The translations under genes and the position numbers were made by a program. This document shows, piece by piece, positions 52,219 through 61,545 of a stretch of 64,000 nt of DNA; within the stretch, counting starts at the first letter, position 1, and each line of letters opens with the position of its first letter. The notes beneath the pieces were generated by a model that was given only the letters and a program-made list of their open reading frames with translations, ran no database searches and was not told the DNA's origin. The stretch is from Epilithonimonas mollis. Lineage in GTDB: Bacteria > Bacteroidota > Bacteroidia > Flavobacteriales > Weeksellaceae. The stretch lies in contig NZ_FRAM01000001.1 of assembly GCF_900142325.1 (NCBI RefSeq), positions 372,001-436,000 on the forward strand, written 5' to 3'.

Positions 52219-52869
52219 TTAATAAGCTGCTGTAAAGCGTTTCTTTACAAATTTGTTTTGCTCCAGCTCGTCCACTAATGCGACGGCCACATCTTCCACA
52301 GAAAGAAGGCTTCTTCCGCTTTCATCAAAAACAGGATTTTCCAAAGCAGTTCTGTAAGTTCCTTTTCTGACACCAGCTGTTCCCGGATGCATCTCGATTG
52401 CCGGAGAGAAAAATGTCCAGTCTAGTGTTTCGTTATGTTTGATCTCGTTCAGGTAATCTCTTGCTGCCAAAGCGCCAGGTTTGATATCTGCCGGAAAATC
52501 CGGACTGTCAACCAGCTGATTTCCATCGATGAACAAGCTGCCTGCACCACCGACTGTAATGAATCTCTTCACACCGGATTTTTCAACTGCTTTTTCAATA
52601 TTTCTTGAACCATTTAAAAAATCATCATAAAGATTTGGGTTGGTCCATCCTGCATTGAAGGTATTGATAACTGCATCACTTCCTTCAAGAACTTTTGATA
52701 ATTCTTCAACATTGTTCACATCTGCGTTGATTGCAGTCACATTATTCTTAACTGTAACCTTTGAGCTGTCTCTTGCAATAGCATTCACTGCATAACCTCT
52801 GTTTGACAATTCGTTTACCAACTGTTTCCCAACGAAGCCTGTTGCTCCGATTACTGATATTTTTTTCAT
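52219..52869 (-). CDS. NAD(P)-binding (atypical SDR, YwnB-like) protein
   Basis: 216 residues with the Rossmann start VIGATGFVGKQLVNELSNRG, VINTFNAGW and a conserved PGALAARDYLNEIK stretch. Probably an NAD(P)H-dependent reductase of the NmrA/SDR5 side. Downstream of, and in the same direction as, the Rrf2 regulator; both have an operator-like TTGTAA-N9-TTACAW just upstream. The pairing matches YwnA/YwnB in Bacillus. Confidence 0.88.
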   Translation of the reverse strand: MKKISVIGATGFVGKQLVNELSNRGYAVNAIARDSSKVTVKNNVTAINADVNNVEELSKVLEGSDAVINTFNAGWTNPNLYDDFLNGSRNIEKAVEKSGVKRFITVGGAGSLFIDGNQLVDSPDFPADIKPGALAARDYLNEIKHNETLDWTFFSPAIEMHPGTAGVRKGTYRTALENPVFDESGRSLLSVEDVAVALVDELEQNKFVKKRFTAAY

Positions 52870-52888
52870 AATCTAAAAATTTTATTAA

Positions 52889-52908
52889 TTGTAATATATT
52901 TTGTTACA
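52889..52908. promoter_or_regulatory. Likely Rrf2 operator upstream of the NAD(P)-binding gene
   Basis: TTGTAA (52889-52894), N9, TTACAT (52904-52909), 20-40 bp before the ATG. Same layout as the site at 53363-53389. Confidence 0.65.
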
Positions 52909-52925
52909 TTTTATGATAAAAAAAT

Positions 52926-53336
52926 TTAATTGAACTCTTTTGCGAAATCCGATAACTTTTTATTCTTCAGAAACTGTAAAACCAAATCATCCGTTTCCCT
53001 GAAGAGGAATTCAAGATTCTTGTTAATACCCTTTCCGACAATACAAAGCGGATTTGGATTTTGATTTTTTTTACCCAGCACTTCTGTGTTTTTTACAGCC
53101 TGATAAATTTCAGAAATACTAATCTGATCCGGATTTCTGGCAATTCTTACACCACCTTCTTTTCCTTTGCGGCTTTCAATTAAATCTGATTTTTTAAGAT
53201 GGATCAATTCTTTACGGACAACCACGGGATTGACATTCACACTTCCGGCAATCCAGTCTGATGTTAGCCATTCCTGCTGATCCTGAGCAAGAAGTGTCAT
53301 AATATGTATTGCTGTCGCAAATCTCGTATTGTTCAT
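52926..53336 (-). CDS. Rrf2-family transcriptional regulator
   Basis: 136 residues. Winged helix: FATAIHIMTLLAQDQ, LTSDWIAGSVNVNPVVVRKE, then the wing GKEGGVRIARNPDQISI. Only one cysteine (PLCIVGKG), so it cannot hold a standard three-cysteine 2Fe-2S cluster; it belongs to the YwnA/CymR-like cluster-free branch. Likely represses itself and the NAD(P)-binding gene. Confidence 0.9.
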   Translation of the reverse strand: MNNTRFATAIHIMTLLAQDQQEWLTSDWIAGSVNVNPVVVRKELIHLKKSDLIESRKGKEGGVRIARNPDQISISEIYQAVKNTEVLGKKNQNPNPLCIVGKGINKNLEFLFRETDDLVLQFLKNKKLSDFAKEFN

Positions 53337-53343
53337 AACGGTG

Positions 53344-53389
53344 CAAATCTAGATAAAAAAACTAATTGTAACAAATTTAATTACAATTA
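53344..53389 (-). promoter_or_regulatory. Rrf2 gene promoter overlapped by an operator
   Basis: Operator: TAATTGTAA (53363-53371), N9, TTACAATTA (53381-53389), perfect 9-bp arms. On the minus strand the -33 TTG falls in the operator's spacer and TAGATTTG (53351-53344) is the -7 box, 20 nt apart. Binding would block the polymerase, so autorepression is expected. Confidence 0.7.
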
Positions 53390-53426
53390 AAATTAAATTT
53401 AACATTATGCTAACATAAATTGGTTT

Positions 53427-53434
53427 TAATTTTG
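53427..53434 (+). promoter_or_regulatory. -7 box of the 53461 gene
   Basis: TAATTTTG, 27 bp before the ATG. Confidence 0.5.
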
Positions 53435-53460
53435 TAACTCCATTAAAAAATTTTAGAAAA

Positions 53461-54126
53461 ATGAAGAATGTAATATTAGCGGCATCTGTATTTTTGGTTT
53501 CTCAATATTCATTTGCTCAAAGTCAAACGGTAGCAGCCTTCTCATCATTAAAGGTATTTGATAAAATCCCTGTTCAGCTGGTATCCTCTTCTTCTTACAA
53601 AGCAGAAGTTACAGGAGCAAAAGCGGATGATGTAGAATTCGTAAATTCCGGAAATGAGCTGAAAATCCGAATGAAAACCTTAAAGCTAATGCAGGGTGAT
53701 GATGTAAAAGTTGTACTTTATTATAAAGATATCAGCAGTATACAGGCCAGTCAGGGTGCAGTTGTAACATCAGGTGATAATGTAAAAGCATCAAAACTGG
53801 AAGTGACTTCCAACGAAGGTTCACAGATTGATCTGAATGTTGACGCCAGTGTAGTAGATGGAAAAGTAAACACAGGCGGTATCCTTAGACTTTCAGGTGA
53901 AGCCGATTCTCAGTCGGTGGTTGTAAATACCGGCGGTCAATATGACGGTCAAAATCTGAAGACAGACATCACCAGCATCACTACGAATGCCGGCGGACAA
54001 GCTTCGGTTTTCGCCGCAAAAGCTGTTGATGCAACTACCAGAGCAGGTGGTGTTATCGATATATATGGTAATCCCCCTTCCAAAAATGATAAAAAAGTAG
54101 TGGGCGGAAAAATTAATTATAAATAG
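53461..54126 (+). CDS. Head-GIN / DUF2807 exported protein
   Basis: 221 residues with a signal peptide (MKNVILAASVFLVSQYSFAQ). The body is a run of beta-helix rungs (FSSLKVFDKIPVQLVSSSSY, NSGNELKIRMKTLKL, SSIQASQGAVVTSGD) characteristic of DUF2807 (GIN) auto-transporter-like adhesin domains. Periplasmic or surface protein of unknown role. Confidence 0.9.
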   Translation: MKNVILAASVFLVSQYSFAQSQTVAAFSSLKVFDKIPVQLVSSSSYKAEVTGAKADDVEFVNSGNELKIRMKTLKLMQGDDVKVVLYYKDISSIQASQGAVVTSGDNVKASKLEVTSNEGSQIDLNVDASVVDGKVNTGGILRLSGEADSQSVVVNTGGQYDGQNLKTDITSITTNAGGQASVFAAKAVDATTRAGGVIDIYGNPPSKNDKKVVGGKINYK

Positions 54127-54147
54127 ATTCTGTAAACAGTAAAAATG

Positions 54148-54178
54148 ACAACTCCCGAAAATTCGGGAGTTGTTTTAT
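54148..54178. terminator. Terminator between the DUF2807 gene and the LacI-type gene
   Basis: ACAACTCCCGAA-AA-TTCGGGAGTTGT with T-run; perfect 12-bp stem, used by both converging genes. Confidence 0.9.
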
Positions 54179-55203
54179 TTTCTCTTGGATGATTGTCTGA
54201 TATACAACGTGGGCGTGAGAACCAGTTTCTTTTCAATAGTAATACCGGAAGAATTGTCTTTGATACTTTCTAAAAAAACATTACCGGATATTTTTCCCAT
54301 CAGGACAGGTGTTTGATCAACAGAACTGATAGAAAGTTCCATAAACTGCGTAAACGGCTCGTTACTGAATCCTATAACACCAATATCCTGAGGCATTTTC
54401 AGTTTCAGGTTCTTTATTTCCTTACAGGCACCAAGGGCAGTAAAATCACTGGCAGAGAAAATTGCATCCGGTTTTATTTTTCGCTTCCAGATAGCTTTCA
54501 TGGCACTGATTCCTTCTTCGATCGAGCTTCCGGTGTTGATGATATTGTCTTTGATAACAGGCATCTTGTAAGCAGTCAGGGCATCCATATAACCGTTCAG
54601 ACGATTCTGATAAATTTCCAGATTCTGATCTCCTGAAAAATGGTAGATATTTTTATAGCCTTGTTGTATGAGATGTTCAGTCGCAGCGTAAGCACCTTTG
54701 TGGTCATCAATGGTAATGGTACTGATACCGGGGATATCTTTTTTCCTGTCGAAGAATATAATCGGCGTATTCGTAGTTGTAAGAATTTTTTTAACATATT
54801 CCATATCAGATGTGTTTCTGGAGATGGAAATGAAAATACAGTCCACCTGAGTATGCAAAAGTGTATTCAGCTGTTTTTTTTCAATAGCCGCATCATCATG
54901 ACTCTGGCAGATGATAACTCGGTAACCATGCGGAGACAGTTCTTCCTCTAATCCTCTGATGACCGATGAAAAGAAATTGGTGTTAATATAAGGAACGATA
55001 ACGCCTACAGTCTTTGTTTCACCGCTTTTAAGTGCTTTGGCAAGATTGTTTTGCTTATAGTTCATTTCTTTGGCGGTTGCCATCACGAGTTCCTTGGTTT
55101 CCTGACTGATTCGCGGATGATTGTTTAGCGCTCTGGAGACAGTCGCTACACTCACATTCAGTTTTTTTGAAATGTCATATATGGTCGTGTTTTTTTTCGT
55201 CAT
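54175..55203 (-). CDS. LacI-family transcriptional regulator of the pectin cluster
   Basis: 342 residues. N-terminal HTH (TIYDISKKLNVSVATVSRAL, N-terminal ~60 residues), hinge helix NNLAKALKSGETKTVGVIVP, and a periplasmic-binding-protein-like effector domain (FFSSVIRGLEEELSPHGYRV, IISFDR-like IIFFDRKKDI, IGVIGFSNEPFTQFM). It borders the pectin genes downstream and is the natural candidate to bind the GCAATCGATT palindromes at 60360, 60566, 61546 and 61778. Inducer probably a pectin-derived sugar (inference). Confidence 0.92.
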   Translation of the reverse strand: MTKKNTTIYDISKKLNVSVATVSRALNNHPRISQETKELVMATAKEMNYKQNNLAKALKSGETKTVGVIVPYINTNFFSSVIRGLEEELSPHGYRVIICQSHDDAAIEKKQLNTLLHTQVDCIFISISRNTSDMEYVKKILTTTNTPIIFFDRKKDIPGISTITIDDHKGAYAATEHLIQQGYKNIYHFSGDQNLEIYQNRLNGYMDALTAYKMPVIKDNIINTGSSIEEGISAMKAIWKRKIKPDAIFSASDFTALGACKEIKNLKLKMPQDIGVIGFSNEPFTQFMELSISSVDQTPVLMGKISGNVFLESIKDNSSGITIEKKLVLTPTLYIRQSSKRK

Positions 55204-55330
55204 ATATCCTTTTATGAATATTTGTATTGTTTGAATGTAAATATATAAATAATACCTGTCACAACTGCTTTCAGAGCCAAAATCTTTTGATTTCCTACTC
55301 AGTTAACGCCCGTCCGAAATTATTTTTTTT

Positions 55331-55367
55331 AAATAAGCCGTTCAAAATAAAAAGGAACGGCTTATTT
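55331..55367 (-). terminator. Terminator of the large pectinesterase gene
   Basis: AAATAAGCCGTTC (55331-55343) and GAACGGCTTATTT (55355-55367), with T-run on the minus strand. Confidence 0.88.
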
Positions 55368-55382
55368 TATAATTCCAAATTT

Positions 55383-58019
55383 TTATTTTTTGATCAGTTT
55401 TCCGTTGATCTGACGAGAGTCTGTTTTCAATGAGTAAAAATAAATACCCGGTTTCAAATCGTTTCCGTCAATCACCAATTCGTTATTGCCTGATTTCTGA
55501 TTTGATTTCTCAATACTTTTCACAATTCTTCCATTCATATCATAAATGCTGACGCTGATATCATAGTTTGATTTCAGATGGTAAGAAATTTTTACCTGAT
55601 CCGCAAATGGATTTGGATAAACTAAAGCCTGACCTTTCCCGAAATTATTAACGGCAAGTGTCCCAAAATCAATATTGACAGAACTTTCCGGCATCCAGTC
55701 GAAAACAAATGAAGGATCTGTTTCTTTTTTAAAGACATTGGCAATGGTATAGATCTGCGATTCATTTTCCGTAAGAACGGTGCCTCCGTTTGCCCGCTGG
55801 GTCAACCTGTCCGGTGTAGCACCTGCACCTGTATTGCCATATTCTGCAAAGATTACAGGAAGTGTGCCGTTGATAGGCGTTGTCCATCCTGTAGGATTAA
55901 GTATAGAAGGTGTTTCGCATCTGATGAATACCGATTTCGGAACATTCTGCCAGGCTCTTCCAAAATGGAAATTATTGATAACTGTTCCGTTAAAATCCAT
56001 TGTTCCGGCAGCAGGAACCGTGAGGTTACAATCCAAAAATACAAACCCGAATTTCGTAGTAGCCTCTGTTGAAGGTGCGGTTACAACACTGTTATTCCTG
56101 TTGATATAAGTTGTACAGTGATCGAAAATAACCGTCTGTCGTCCAAAAATAAAATCAACATTGCCTTCTATATAGCAATTTTTGAAATAAGCACGTCCAA
56201 TGCTGTTACCAAGATAAGTATCCTGATAACCAACGATTTTGCAGTCATAAAAAGACTGACGGTCACCCTGTGTTTTCAGTGCAACAGCCTGTGTTGATGA
56301 ATTGATTTGTGTATTGGCTGTAGAATTGACAAAAGTATTGGCTACTGTTATTTTGGAAGCTGTGAAATCGCTGCCGAAAATTGCCATTGTTTGCGAGTTA
56401 GAAGTTCCGTAAGCCTGTCCTGTATCAGGATTAATGGCTCCTGCAGAGATGTTATTTGTAATTATAGTTGTACCGGCATCATCTCCGATCAAAAATACAT
56501 TGGTTTTATTCTGATTCAATGTCGGTCTTTCTGTATAAGTTCCCGGTTTGATATGGATGATCCATCTGCCTGTGTAAAAATCCGGAACAGCGTCGAAAGC
56601 TGCCTGTACAGTTGTATAATCTCCGGAACCATCTTTCGCTATCGTTTTTAAAACATCAGGATCTGTAACTTTAGTGGTTACTGTAGCCTGGGTTCCGTAA
56701 GTTGTTCCTGCAGAGTTGGTTGCAAATGTTTTTACATAGTACAATGTAGCAGGATTGACGCCATAAGCATATGAAGAAAAAGAACCGGTTCCTGTTCCGC
56801 TGGGTACTTTTGTCGCACTTCCGATAGCTGGATCAGGTGTTGTGGAATATACAATTCCTCTTTCAGTAACATCCGCACCGCCCCAGTCTGTCACGTTGCC
56901 AGAAATCACAAATGATTTATTTGTTACCTGAGACTGAGAAACAGTTGTAACAGACGGGGCAACAATATTTGTGAGAGTGGTAAAGCTTTCCTGATTTCCA
57001 TATGATGTACCCGCAGAATTGGTTGCATAAGCACGGACATAATAAGTCGTTCCCGGAAGCAATCCTGTCAAATTACTGATAAAAGGTCCTGAAGCTACAT
57101 CTTCCGTAGTTTTTGAATCTGAAATAGTTGGATTTTGATTGGTACTCCAGACCACTCCACTATTAGTAACGATTCCGCCGCCATTGCTGGAAATAGTTCC
57201 TCCGGAAGTTGCTTTAGTTGTAGAAATTTTAGAAACCGTTGTTGTAGACACTGTGGCAGGGTTTGCAACTGCACCTTCCATAGTTCCGGATATTTTTATA
57301 TTTCTGAGACCAAATTGCTTATTAGTCGCGCTGGAAGCAAGGTAAGGATAAAATCTGACATACAGTTTTTGGCTACCTGTGAGAACGACTGCCGAAGATA
57401 AATTAACATTAAGAGCAGAAGAACCATTGTTCGGGAGCTTGGTGGCAGTCTGAATCTGAACCGGACTTGAAAAATCCGAATTCAAACTGTAAAAAGCCTG
57501 ATAGTACATATTTCCAGTTCCTGCAGCTCCCACCAGCCCCTGAATCTTATCAATGGTAAAAGTTCCGCCGTTAGTCGGATTTACATCTACTTGAAGATAA
57601 ACTGCAGAATTGAAGACATTGATATCACCTGTTCCGGTCCAGCTGTTATTACTACTTGTACCCTGCCAGAAAACAGTGTTACTGTCGGTAACAGAATCAC
57701 CTGTAAAATCAATTTTTGTATTGACCTGATAAGAAACACTTGCAGAAGGATAGCTGAAACTCGACTCCAGATTGCCCTCTAAAGATTTTGTAGTAATATC
57801 TGTAATAAAGGGCCATGTTACTGATGCTGGAGTGGACTCGAACAGTGATTTTTCACATGTATTGATCTCTGATTTAACAGTTTGCAGATGATCACTTTTT
57901 TCAGTTTCAGCTAATGATTTTTCATTATTAGAATCCGAAAAATTGGATACAGATTTTCCGATTCCAAAAAGCGTGAGTGTACTAAAAAGCACAACAGGCA
58001 AAAGAAGATTTTTTTTCAT
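55383..58019 (-). CDS. T9SS-secreted pectin methylesterase with Fn3-like repeats
   Basis: 878 residues: signal peptide (~1-25), a beta-sandwich (~70-250), two Fn3-like repeats (~260-445, each with GLLPGTTYYVRAYATNSAGT or similar), pectinesterase domain (~455-775) with TIAKDGSGDYTTVQAAFDAV, general acid Asp in VGYQDTYLG, nucleophile Asp in GNVDFIFG and Arg in FGRAWQ, and a C-terminal T9SS type A sorting domain (VYPNPFADQVKISY ... GIYFYSLKTD). Removes methyl esters from homogalacturonan outside the cell so that lyases can act. Downstream of the pectate lyase gene by 40 bp. Confidence 0.92.
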   Translation of the reverse strand: MKKNLLLPVVLFSTLTLFGIGKSVSNFSDSNNEKSLAETEKSDHLQTVKSEINTCEKSLFESTPASVTWPFITDITTKSLEGNLESSFSYPSASVSYQVNTKIDFTGDSVTDSNTVFWQGTSSNNSWTGTGDINVFNSAVYLQVDVNPTNGGTFTIDKIQGLVGAAGTGNMYYQAFYSLNSDFSSPVQIQTATKLPNNGSSALNVNLSSAVVLTGSQKLYVRFYPYLASSATNKQFGLRNIKISGTMEGAVANPATVSTTTVSKISTTKATSGGTISSNGGGIVTNSGVVWSTNQNPTISDSKTTEDVASGPFISNLTGLLPGTTYYVRAYATNSAGTSYGNQESFTTLTNIVAPSVTTVSQSQVTNKSFVISGNVTDWGGADVTERGIVYSTTPDPAIGSATKVPSGTGTGSFSSYAYGVNPATLYYVKTFATNSAGTTYGTQATVTTKVTDPDVLKTIAKDGSGDYTTVQAAFDAVPDFYTGRWIIHIKPGTYTERPTLNQNKTNVFLIGDDAGTTIITNNISAGAINPDTGQAYGTSNSQTMAIFGSDFTASKITVANTFVNSTANTQINSSTQAVALKTQGDRQSFYDCKIVGYQDTYLGNSIGRAYFKNCYIEGNVDFIFGRQTVIFDHCTTYINRNNSVVTAPSTEATTKFGFVFLDCNLTVPAAGTMDFNGTVINNFHFGRAWQNVPKSVFIRCETPSILNPTGWTTPINGTLPVIFAEYGNTGAGATPDRLTQRANGGTVLTENESQIYTIANVFKKETDPSFVFDWMPESSVNIDFGTLAVNNFGKGQALVYPNPFADQVKISYHLKSNYDISVSIYDMNGRIVKSIEKSNQKSGNNELVIDGNDLKPGIYFYSLKTDSRQINGKLIKK

Positions 58020-58059
58020 GGGACAATTTTGTTTAGTTTGAAAAAAATTAATTGAATTC

Positions 58060-59367
58060 TTAATTAATAATTACTTTTTGTGTGAAGAAATCAGTATCTG
58101 TTTTCACTTGAAAGAATTTCACACCCTTAGTAAGTTTTTTTATAGAAATTGAATTAATAGTGTTGATACCTTTTTTCAGGTCTCCTTCATAAATTACACC
58201 CTCAGTTTTTCCAGAAATATCAGTTACAGTAATTCTTATAGTTTTATTATCATTAGAAATGGTTTTAAAAGAAATCTTATCAGAAGCTGGAACCGGATAA
58301 AAAACAGAACTAGATTGTAAGTTCTGCTTCACTTCATTAGCGGATAAAAAAAGACAGTCTGTCGGTTGCAAAAGCACTGCCCCGGCACCACTCATGACCG
58401 TTTGTTTTACATCCTGAGACGGAATTCTTGAGACAGGATAAGGTGGCGTAAACGCAGTGCCGGAACCAACCGAAGTTCCAGTTACTCCAACAAATGTGTT
58501 ATCAACGGACTGAGCTGCTGTAAAAGTTCCGTTTTCTAATCTGATAGGATTTTTGACACCATCAAAATAATTGGCCTCGATCAAGATATCTGCTTTGTAA
58601 CCGGCATAGATGCAGTAGTTGTTTCCTGTACTGCTGAAATAATTGTTCAGAAGATGCACTTTTCCGTATCTCACTCTGGGCATTCTTTCTCTCACACCAG
58701 CACCCCACCAGCAATATTGCATCGTGATTCTCAATTTTCCCTGGTCCTGTGTATCGCTGTCTGATGATCCGAAGAGATTAGAAAATCTATGATCATTCGA
58801 ACCACCTGAACCGCCAGAAATAGGAGGTTTTAGATATTCAAATTTCGTCCAGGAAATCGTGATGAGATCTGAAGCATTTTTGATATCCAGATTCCCATCC
58901 AGCGCATCCTGAAAAGTACAATGGTCAACCCAGATATTGGTACAGTTGTCAATGGTGAGATTATCGTTTCCATCGACATCATATGCACCCGGACCTTCAA
59001 AAGTGATATTTTTAATAAGGACGTTTGAGCTATTCTTCAGGGTCAGGATTCCCGATCCGCCAGAAGTAAGATCCGTAGATATCAATCGTGCTCCGGCTAA
59101 TCCCAGAATAGATTTCCCGCTCTGATTATTGAGGGTAAGACGTCCCGAGGCTGGAAAAGTAATTTGTCCAGAGACATAAATCACTTTCACTGATGTTGTG
59201 TTGACTGCAGTCCTTAATTCTGCATAGGTTGTTACTATTGTCGGAGTGGCATTGCCGCCGCCTGTAACACCATTGGTAGAAGCCCACCCGGAAACGGCAC
59301 ACTGGGCATTGATCTGACTTAGCATTGACGTTAGCAATACTGTGCAAATTAGAACTATCTTTTTCAT
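58060..59367 (-). CDS. T9SS-secreted pectate lyase (PL1)
   Basis: 435 residues: signal peptide MKKIVLICTVLLTSMLSQINAQ, PL1 beta-helix (~30-340) with IWVDHCTFQDALDGNLDIKN, ISWTKFEYLKPP and catalytic/ligand Arg in RERMPRVRYGKVHLLNNYF, and a T9SS C-terminal domain (FYPVPASDKISFKTIS ... GVKFFQVKTD). Cleaves de-esterified pectate by beta-elimination, Ca2+-dependent. First of a two-gene unit with the pectinesterase. Confidence 0.93.
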   Translation of the reverse strand: MKKIVLICTVLLTSMLSQINAQCAVSGWASTNGVTGGGNATPTIVTTYAELRTAVNTTSVKVIYVSGQITFPASGRLTLNNQSGKSILGLAGARLISTDLTSGGSGILTLKNSSNVLIKNITFEGPGAYDVDGNDNLTIDNCTNIWVDHCTFQDALDGNLDIKNASDLITISWTKFEYLKPPISGGSGGSNDHRFSNLFGSSDSDTQDQGKLRITMQYCWWGAGVRERMPRVRYGKVHLLNNYFSSTGNNYCIYAGYKADILIEANYFDGVKNPIRLENGTFTAAQSVDNTFVGVTGTSVGSGTAFTPPYPVSRIPSQDVKQTVMSGAGAVLLQPTDCLFLSANEVKQNLQSSSVFYPVPASDKISFKTISNDNKTIRITVTDISGKTEGVIYEGDLKKGINTINSISIKKLTKGVKFFQVKTDTDFFTQKVIIN

Positions 59368-59453
59368 TATAATAATACTAATAACTTTTAATAAATTATA
59401 TAATCTTGATTACCAATCACTTAAAAAATTCAAAAAGAAAAAAAGGTAAAAAA

Positions 59454-59485
59454 AAGGTTTGATAAAACATGTTTCATCAAACCTT
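59454..59485 (-). terminator. Terminator of the 59543 gene
   Basis: AAGGTTTGAT and ATCAAACCTT pair; T-run on the minus strand. Confidence 0.85.
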
Positions 59486-59542
59486 ATTAATGAAAAATTT
59501 AATTCATAAATTTTTTACCGGGTATTTCTTTTGCTGTAAAAA

Positions 59543-60325
59543 TTACTTCAATAAAACTTTTACAGACTTTTCTCCCGCTTCAGATTTCAGGTTAACGAAA
59601 TAAACACCTTTAGCATTCACTTCGAAGTTAGAATCAGCAGAGATGTTTGCAGATCTCACCAAAGATCCGTTTGCAGACAAGATACTAACCTGTGTGTTTT
59701 TCGCATCCAGATTGGAAACATAAACTTTGTTACCGCTGGAAAAGACATTGGCTTTCAGTTCTTTTTTCACATCGTTTACACCAAGCACAGTAGTTCCAAC
59801 ATTAGCAGCCGTAATTTTATAGATATTCAGAGACTGATCGCCATAGATGTAGATATTAGCCGCCGGTCCTACATATTCGTATGTGAAAATAATTCCATCC
59901 TGGGAATTAGAATAAGTCTTAGATGTTAAAATTGCTGTTCCGGTTCCGATATATAATGTACGGTCTCCGCCTCCACCGTTTTTGTACCAGATTTTAATGG
60001 TTGAGTTTCCGTTTGTTTTAAAATATATATAACGTTGTGTAGGTGTTGTATTAACACCGGTGGATGTAAAACCGCCTCCGTTCAATTTGAAACGTTTTGA
60101 TGCAGTATAACCATCTTCAAAAGTTGCAGAGTTTGCTTCGACCTGAGCAAAGTTGACTACGCTTGGAGGGCCAGGAACAAGCGCAATGTTGTTTTTAACT
60201 GTTGCAACAGTTTCCCCGGCTATCACCGGCCAGGCAGCAGATGAAAAATCCCAGGTTGTCTGAGCTTTGAAATTATTAACAGAAGCAATAACCGAGATTG
60301 CCAAAATAAGTAATGATTTTTTCAT
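59543..60325 (-). CDS. T9SS-secreted small protein, paralogue A (accessory pectin protein)
   Basis: 260 residues. Signal peptide MKKSLLILAISVIASVNNFKAQ, a beta-sandwich (~22-175; TTWDFSSAAWPVIAGETVAT, RYIYFKTNGNSTIKIWYKNG) and a T9SS sorting domain (KANVFSSGNKVYVSNLDAKN ... EAGEKSVKVLLK). The W-x-F-S opening and arrangement resemble non-catalytic modules found fused to Bacteroidota pectate lyases. I infer a pectin-binding accessory protein; no catalytic motif is seen. Preceded by two candidate operators. Closely parallel to the 60721 gene. Confidence 0.75.
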   Translation of the reverse strand: MKKSLLILAISVIASVNNFKAQTTWDFSSAAWPVIAGETVATVKNNIALVPGPPSVVNFAQVEANSATFEDGYTASKRFKLNGGGFTSTGVNTTPTQRYIYFKTNGNSTIKIWYKNGGGGDRTLYIGTGTAILTSKTYSNSQDGIIFTYEYVGPAANIYIYGDQSLNIYKITAANVGTTVLGVNDVKKELKANVFSSGNKVYVSNLDAKNTQVSILSANGSLVRSANISADSNFEVNAKGVYFVNLKSEAGEKSVKVLLK

Positions 60326-60359
60326 GATAAAATAATTTATTAATGTTGTTTAAATTTAA

Positions 60360-60373
60360 TGCAATCGATTACA
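60360..60373. promoter_or_regulatory. LacI-type operator candidate, proximal, paralogue A
   Basis: TGCAATCGATTACA, near-perfect palindrome with a central CG, 35 bp before the ATG. Confidence 0.65.
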
Positions 60374-60565
60374 CAAAACAATGTGATTTTTCGCTGGTTC
60401 TAATATAAAATTATTATTCAATTGAAAAATAATTTTTAATAATTTTACATTAATTTTTTATTAACAACAATAAAAACCTTTTATTTATAGTACTTTCAGG
60501 AATATAAAATAAAAAAAATCTGATTTCATTTTTATAAAAAAATTGATTTTTTAACAAAAAATATG

Positions 60566-60579
60566 TGCAATCGTTTAAC
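60566..60579. promoter_or_regulatory. LacI-type operator candidate, distal, degenerate, paralogue A
   Basis: TGCAATCGTTTAAC, one good half-site and a diverged second half, 240 bp upstream of the ATG. The 395-bp gap 60326-60720 holds only these sites and the terminator. Confidence 0.4.
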
Positions 60580-60654
60580 TAAATTTTACCGAAAAACCTT
60601 CTAATTTGTCCAAATTTAAATTTTCCCATAAAAAAACAATTATGAATTTTCATC

Positions 60655-60683
60655 AAAAAACCCAAGCAATTACTGCAAGGGTT
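60655..60683 (-). terminator. Terminator of the 60721 gene
   Basis: AACCC ... GGGTT with inner GCA/TGC pairs and a T-run on the minus strand. Confidence 0.75.
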
Positions 60684-60720
60684 CTTCTTAAAAAAAATAT
60701 AAAAAAAAATTTACTTTAGT

Positions 60721-61512
60721 TTATCTCATCATTACCTTCACAGACTTTTCTCCTGCAACAGATTTCAAATTCACAATGTAGATTCCTTTTGCAGCAATAT
60801 CAAAACTCATGTCAGAAGCCGTTTTCAATGTTTTTACCAATGATCCGTTAGCTGAATAAACATCAACCTGAGTATTGATGGAATCCAACCCTGAAAGAAA
60901 AATCCTATTTCCACTGGAAAAGACTTTTGCCTGGATATTTGACTTTATATCATTTGCAGCCATTGTTGCACCGTCGATGTATTCAATCTTATAAAGACTG
61001 TTATCTCCCGCTCCTGTAGAAATCAGAATTGTTCCTGCGCTACCGGTGTAAGAATATTCGAATGTCGGAAGATCCGTATTGGCATTGCTTGCAAAAGGAA
61101 AAGATTTCAGGACTTTACCGGCACCATCAGAGATAAGTAAGGATCTGTTCGCACCGCCGCCTCTGGCCCATAACTTTATTGTACCGGCGCCAGGAACAGA
61201 AAATTTCACATAACGTCTTGTTGGCATGGAAGTAACGCCTTCCGCAGGATTATCGCTTCCCGCATAGCTATTACCACCAAACTGCAGCCGTTGCGTCGGA
61301 GCAAAAAGATCTGTAAAGGTAGCCAGATTGTTGGTAGCAATGGTTAGGTTACTCCCAACAGGCTCAAAGGTCAAGCCATCAATTGTAGTGGAAGAAGATA
61401 TAGCTCCGGCTGTAAACTTAGAAGTATCACTGAAGTTCCATACTTTTGACTGGGCACTAACAGTTACTGCAGAAAAACCTGCAATCATCAAAGAGAATAA
61501 TAGTTTTTTCAT
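60721..61512 (-). CDS. T9SS-secreted small protein, paralogue B (accessory pectin protein)
   Basis: 263 residues. Signal peptide MKKLLFSLMIAGFSAVTVSAQ, the same domain order as paralogue A: opening KVWNFSDTSKFTAGAISSST, middle RRYVKFSVPGAGTIKLWARG (matching RYIYFKTNGNSTIKIW), then T9SS domain (AKVFSSGNRIFLSGLDSINT ... VAGEKSVKVMMR). Likely a tandem duplication product with paralogue A, now considerably diverged. Preceded by two operator candidates. Confidence 0.75.
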   Translation of the reverse strand: MKKLLFSLMIAGFSAVTVSAQSKVWNFSDTSKFTAGAISSSTTIDGLTFEPVGSNLTIATNNLATFTDLFAPTQRLQFGGNSYAGSDNPAEGVTSMPTRRYVKFSVPGAGTIKLWARGGGANRSLLISDGAGKVLKSFPFASNANTDLPTFEYSYTGSAGTILISTGAGDNSLYKIEYIDGATMAANDIKSNIQAKVFSSGNRIFLSGLDSINTQVDVYSANGSLVKTLKTASDMSFDIAAKGIYIVNLKSVAGEKSVKVMMR

Positions 61513-61545
61513 ATTAAATGAGTTTATAATTGTTTTTATTATTTG

